Part shown: piece by piece, positions 60,741 to 64,000 of the stretch
Position numbering within the stretch: position 1 is the stretch's first letter
Layout of the letters: each line of letters opens with the position of its first letter
Assembly (NCBI GenBank): GCA_000149265.1
Contig: CH003137.1
Coordinates: forward strand, 899,668-963,667
DNA length: 64,000 bases
From: Ciona savignyi
Taxonomy: Eukaryota > Chordata > Ascidiacea > Phlebobranchia > Cionidae
Direction: 5' to 3'
Program-made: the position numbers and the translations under genes
Notes under the pieces: model-generated
Seen by the model: only the letters and a program-made list of their open reading frames with translations
Databases searched by the model: none
What the model was told of the DNA's origin: nothing

Positions 60741-63700
60741 ATGGGCAACGCATCAAACATGACAGATTACAAGGAAACTCTGCAGAGGCTGGAAAAACAT
60801 AATCAAGAACATTTGTTGAAATTCTATGAAGAATTAACTCCTGCACAAAAAACAAAATTGCTCGATGATTTAAACAACTTGGATTTACAACGAATAGAAG
60901 GTATGTTAGATTTTATTTAGTATGAAGGAATAGACGATTAGTTAGATGTAGAATTTGTTGATGGAAATAATATCTAATACATTTACTTTTAAAGAATTTT
61001 TTATTTGGCATGATATGCAGAAAAATGAATTATAAATTAAACCTGAAAGCAATGATAATATACTGGTTTAGGTTCTTTATCCTTTCTATGAATCTGTTTT
61101 ACTTTCTTTGGGCAGTTCCGCAGTTCACAGGATATATATATATGAACAACTCCTTTTTCATCTAAAGTTCCATTTTTTAGTTTAGTTCCTGATGTTTCCG
61201 CAATGCTCACTACATCTTCTCAAGCTTTGTCCAATGCGCAGAATAGATACCCTAATACCACTGTACTTTTTACTTGAAGACTGAACTTAAAAGCATTGCA
61301 CACTGTCATGGCTAAATTCTGCTTCAAAGCAAACATTTATTATTGTGTGAATTTGCATTTTACTTACTTGGTAACTCACTTCTGGTGACAAACATCAATC
61401 AACACCTTAAACTTTAAACATACTGCATGAAATTGTACGATATCGGTAGCCATTCGGTTCTTATTTTGATTTTATAATAATGCTTGTATATGTGTCATTT
61501 TATTTGTTATGATTAGTAGAGCTATCACTAATACTAAAATATGAAAGTAGCAGGGCTAGCAGTGCTACACAACAGTACAAAATCTAACCGAAAAAGCCAC
61601 GTGTAGGTAAAAAGCACTTCATATAGGTAACCCAAAAAACATTCATTTAAAGCATTTTCACAGAAACTTCTTTTTTGAAAAATATTGAATAGGGCTGCGA
61701 AAAATTAACGGTTAACCACGGTTAACCGTTTTTATGGTTAACCGTCATGTCAAATTTTAACCGTTTAACCGTTTTTTAACGTTACTTTACCGCCCACATT
61801 TAATTGGGCGTAATTGCGTTTTAATAATCTTCAAATATACATAACTCCATTCACACGTTGATTGTTTCATTATTACGTAATATAAGCAACCATTCACACG
61901 TCGATTGTTTGATTGTCAACGTAATATACGCACCATTCACACGTCGATTGTTTGATTGTCAACGTAAAATAAGCAACCATTCAGACGCTGATTGTTTGAT
62001 TTTTAACTCAATATTACGCATTACAATCAAAGCTATTACTATCGTGTCTTAAGGTGACGTTTAAAAACTATAAAGTAATCGCATAAATTAGACCCGATAA
62101 TGCCGGTAATCACGCGCGTTATTTCTTTGCTGCCCTTTACGGCTGTCTGAACTTTTTTTGCCAAAAACGGTGCCGCATTTGATGGTAGTTTAAAGAAAAT
62201 CGGTTAACGGTTAACCGATTATTTTTACATCAGTTAACCGTTTATTTAAATTAACCGTTAATTCGCAGCCCTAATATTGAAGCAAAATGACAGTGCTTTT
62301 ATATGCTTTAATCGAGCAGTTGCTGTCAATATTTCTATCCATCCAAGTTGATCACTCTATTTTCAACAGCGAACCAATTAATTGTTCTTGGTAACAGTAA
62401 ACCTGAGGTTTCTTTCTCAGAAATTCGGGAAGAATCACTGGTGATAAGCACCCATGGTGGGAAGTTAGATGGCAAGATGCATCCGATACCAACTGAGCAA
62501 TTTGGTAGTGTTTCTAAATCCAACCGGGAAGAAGTGGCCAAGTGGGAAAAAGAAGGTATAGACCAGTGGTTCTTAAACTTTTTCAGTCGCGCCCCCCTTG
62601 AGATTTGTGATTCATGCTCACGCCTCACCTACTCAAAAATCAAATTTACGAAAAATAGAACAATAATTTATGAATTGCCATTACCCTGCTTGGTGTGACG
62701 GATGCAACTGTTTTTGGGAAACTAGTCGTTTAATTCGAGGCTTTGTTAAAGACAACGAACATCCAAGATCTGCTTAGCATTCCAGTTTGTTACGACATTT
62801 TGTCTTTATACTCACAAGTGTCGAAAATCCACTTTCACATAAATATGTTACTGTCATGCTCGCGCCCCCCTTAAGAAGCTTTCACGCCCCCCAATTTTTA
62901 ACAACTTTTACCACAATTACAAACCTGACTTTTTTATTCTGATACTGGTTTTCATTAAAATATAAAGACAGCAATATCACATTATTGTTTATAGGTTTAA
63001 AAAAGATATCTGAAGGCACAGTTGCTGTGTTGGTCTTGGCTGGTGGACAAGGCACAAGATTGGGGGTAAAATACCCCAAAGGAATGTACAATGTGGGGAC
63101 CTCTTCACAGAAAACACTCTACCAATTGAAGGCAGAGAGGATCAGAAGATTACAGGATCTTGCATATGAAAGGACAGGAAAGCGTGGAGTCATACCATGG
63201 TGGGCTATTTTAAATAAATGTACTTTTGTTGTATAGTGTAATGAACCTAGAGATGCACAATATAAGCTGAGCTAGCAATAAGAGCAACACGAGTACAAAA
63301 GGACATTGCAATAATATTTGTAGTATTAGTTAACTTCCACCCATAAAGTTTTTCATTTGTCTACCTATTGGGAGGAATAAATAATAATGTATCGAAAGCT
63401 TAAAGCAGATAAAAATAAATAAATAATTGTGGTTAAAATACATATATTCAGTTAAAGTAAATTTATTTAACATTAAAATACTGTCCATTAAATACTGATT
63501 TAACATTTAAATAACCCCCTGTCAAGTGCTGGGTAAAGACTACGCAGACATTTATGCATAAAATAAAAATAAAATAAAACATTTATAAAATGACCAAAAA
63601 TATCTGCGTAACAGCTAACTGTTAGCTAAAAACAAATGCATTAAAGTAAATTAAAATACAAATTGTTTGTTTGAATAAGACTAAAGCCGGCATTTTTTAA

Positions 63701-64000
63701 CAGTGGAGCAGTAGACCTTGCTAGGTGGACAATTTTTATCATTTTTTTGGGGATAATTGTTTACTTATATAATCACGACACAGGAACAGGAAAATTGATT
63801 TACAGGAATAGCACAGTATAGTTGCAAACTAATCCTAAACATTTTACTTCCAATCCCAGGTACATAATGACAAGTGAAGCAACCATGATTCAAACAAAAG
63901 ATTTTTTCGAGAAGCACAATTTCTTTGGCTTGCTGAAACAAAATGTGGTTTTCTTTGAGCAATCCACATTACCTTGTTTGGATGACAAGGGGAAAATCTT
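60741..64000 (+). CDS. UDP-N-acetylhexosamine pyrophosphorylase (UAP1), 5' part
   Basis: Cytosolic enzyme making UDP-GlcNAc from UTP and GlcNAc-1-phosphate, feeding chitin, cellulose-tunic-associated glycans and N-glycosylation. Exons seen are 60741-60900, 62421-62555, 62995-63199 and 63860 to the window end; phases join. The helical N-terminus has [20 protein letters not shown]. The exon 2 motif [20 protein letters not shown] matches the vertebrate PVPEEQFGSV. The nucleotide-binding loop [16 protein letters not shown] lies at residues 113-128, followed by [18 protein letters not shown]. Exon 4 has [20 protein letters not shown] and [14 protein letters not shown]. Only about 210 aa of an expected 500 or so are within the window. 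Intron 1 contains a hAT-type element (61690-62273). A MITE starts 8 bp after the exon 2 donor. An alternative start is the ATG at 60759. Confidence 0.93.
61690..62273. mobile_element. hAT-type element (TAGGGCTGCGAA ends) in UAP1 intron 1
   Basis: A 584-bp element with ends TAGGGCTGCGAAAAATTAAC and, inverted, TTAACCGTTAATTCGCAGCC. It has many GGTTAACCG subterminal repeats and an exact 8-bp duplication ATATTGAA (61682-61689 and 62274-62281). It is related to the element at 27073-28020. Inside, at about 61845-62030, lie four imperfect tandem units of about 45 bp, of the type CCATTCACACGTCGATTGTT. Confidence 0.88.
62564..62905. mobile_element. MITE next to the UAP1 exon 2 donor
   Basis: An inverted copy of the MITE at 13671-14008. 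It starts CAGTGGTTCTTAAACTTTTT and continues GATTTGTGATTCATGCTCAC and GGATGCAACTGTTTTTGGGA. It ends in a degraded GCCCCCCAATTTTTAAC. The left edge lies 8 bp after the exon 2 splice junction, so the target copy would be GTATAGAC, the donor sequence itself. The right end and the right duplication are eroded, so the right border is approximate. Confidence 0.78.

Overview
The window looks like genomic DNA of a tunicate, most probably a Ciona species. It is AT-rich and intron-dense, with GT-AG introns of about 0.1-1.5 kb. Its genes are chordate-type (FAAH, MVB12, IL-17 receptor, MBD2/3, ZDHHC12, UAP1, SOCS-like SH2, R4-type RGS), but the spacing between them is invertebrate-like. One tRNA-related SINE family with a (GGATA)n-type tail recurs throughout. 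The species call is an inference from gene type and repeat style, not from a search.

Layout. 1-3.3 kb: nothing recognised. 3.3-8.6 kb (+): two tandem RGS genes. 9.3-11.1 kb (+): an SH2 gene resembling SOCS/CIS. 11.9-14.5 kb: SINEs and a hAT-type MITE carrying a second MITE and a decayed tRNA-Asp-like sequence. 15.2-19.1 kb (+): MVB12, an ESCRT-I subunit. 19.7-26.2 kb (-): fatty-acid amide hydrolase in 11 exons, convergent with MVB12; a nested hAT pair starts 76 bp upstream of its start codon. 26-31 kb: DNA transposons and a SINE. 31.8-35.9 kb (+): a single-pass IL-17-receptor-like gene with a SEFIR domain. 39.2-40.0 kb (+): an intronless MBD2/3. 40.7-44.6 kb (+): a ZDHHC12-type palmitoyltransferase. 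46.4-58.8 kb: one large nested transposon block. 60.7-64.0 kb (+): the 5' part of UAP1, cut by the window end.

The most striking structure is 46,376-58,755. A PIF/Harbinger element of about 3.6 kb (TTA target duplication, HARBI1-like transposase, MADF-domain partner gene) has been split within the last nine bases of its right end by an 8.77-kb foldback element. The foldback has an exact 8-bp target duplication (CATCGGCC). Its two inverted arms are tandem arrays of a unit of about 367 bp, 6 copies on the left and 11 on the right. No gene of its own is visible. A SINE and a 1.2-kb hAT element with transposase remnants sit in its centre.

At least six further non-autonomous DNA elements have readable target duplications (8 bp for hAT-type, TTA or TA for others), so the transposition history can be read directly. 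The host genes are unrelated single-copy loci apart from the RGS pair. Exon models were built by hand by matching splice sites, reading phase and family similarity. In every multi-exon model reported here, the phases join.
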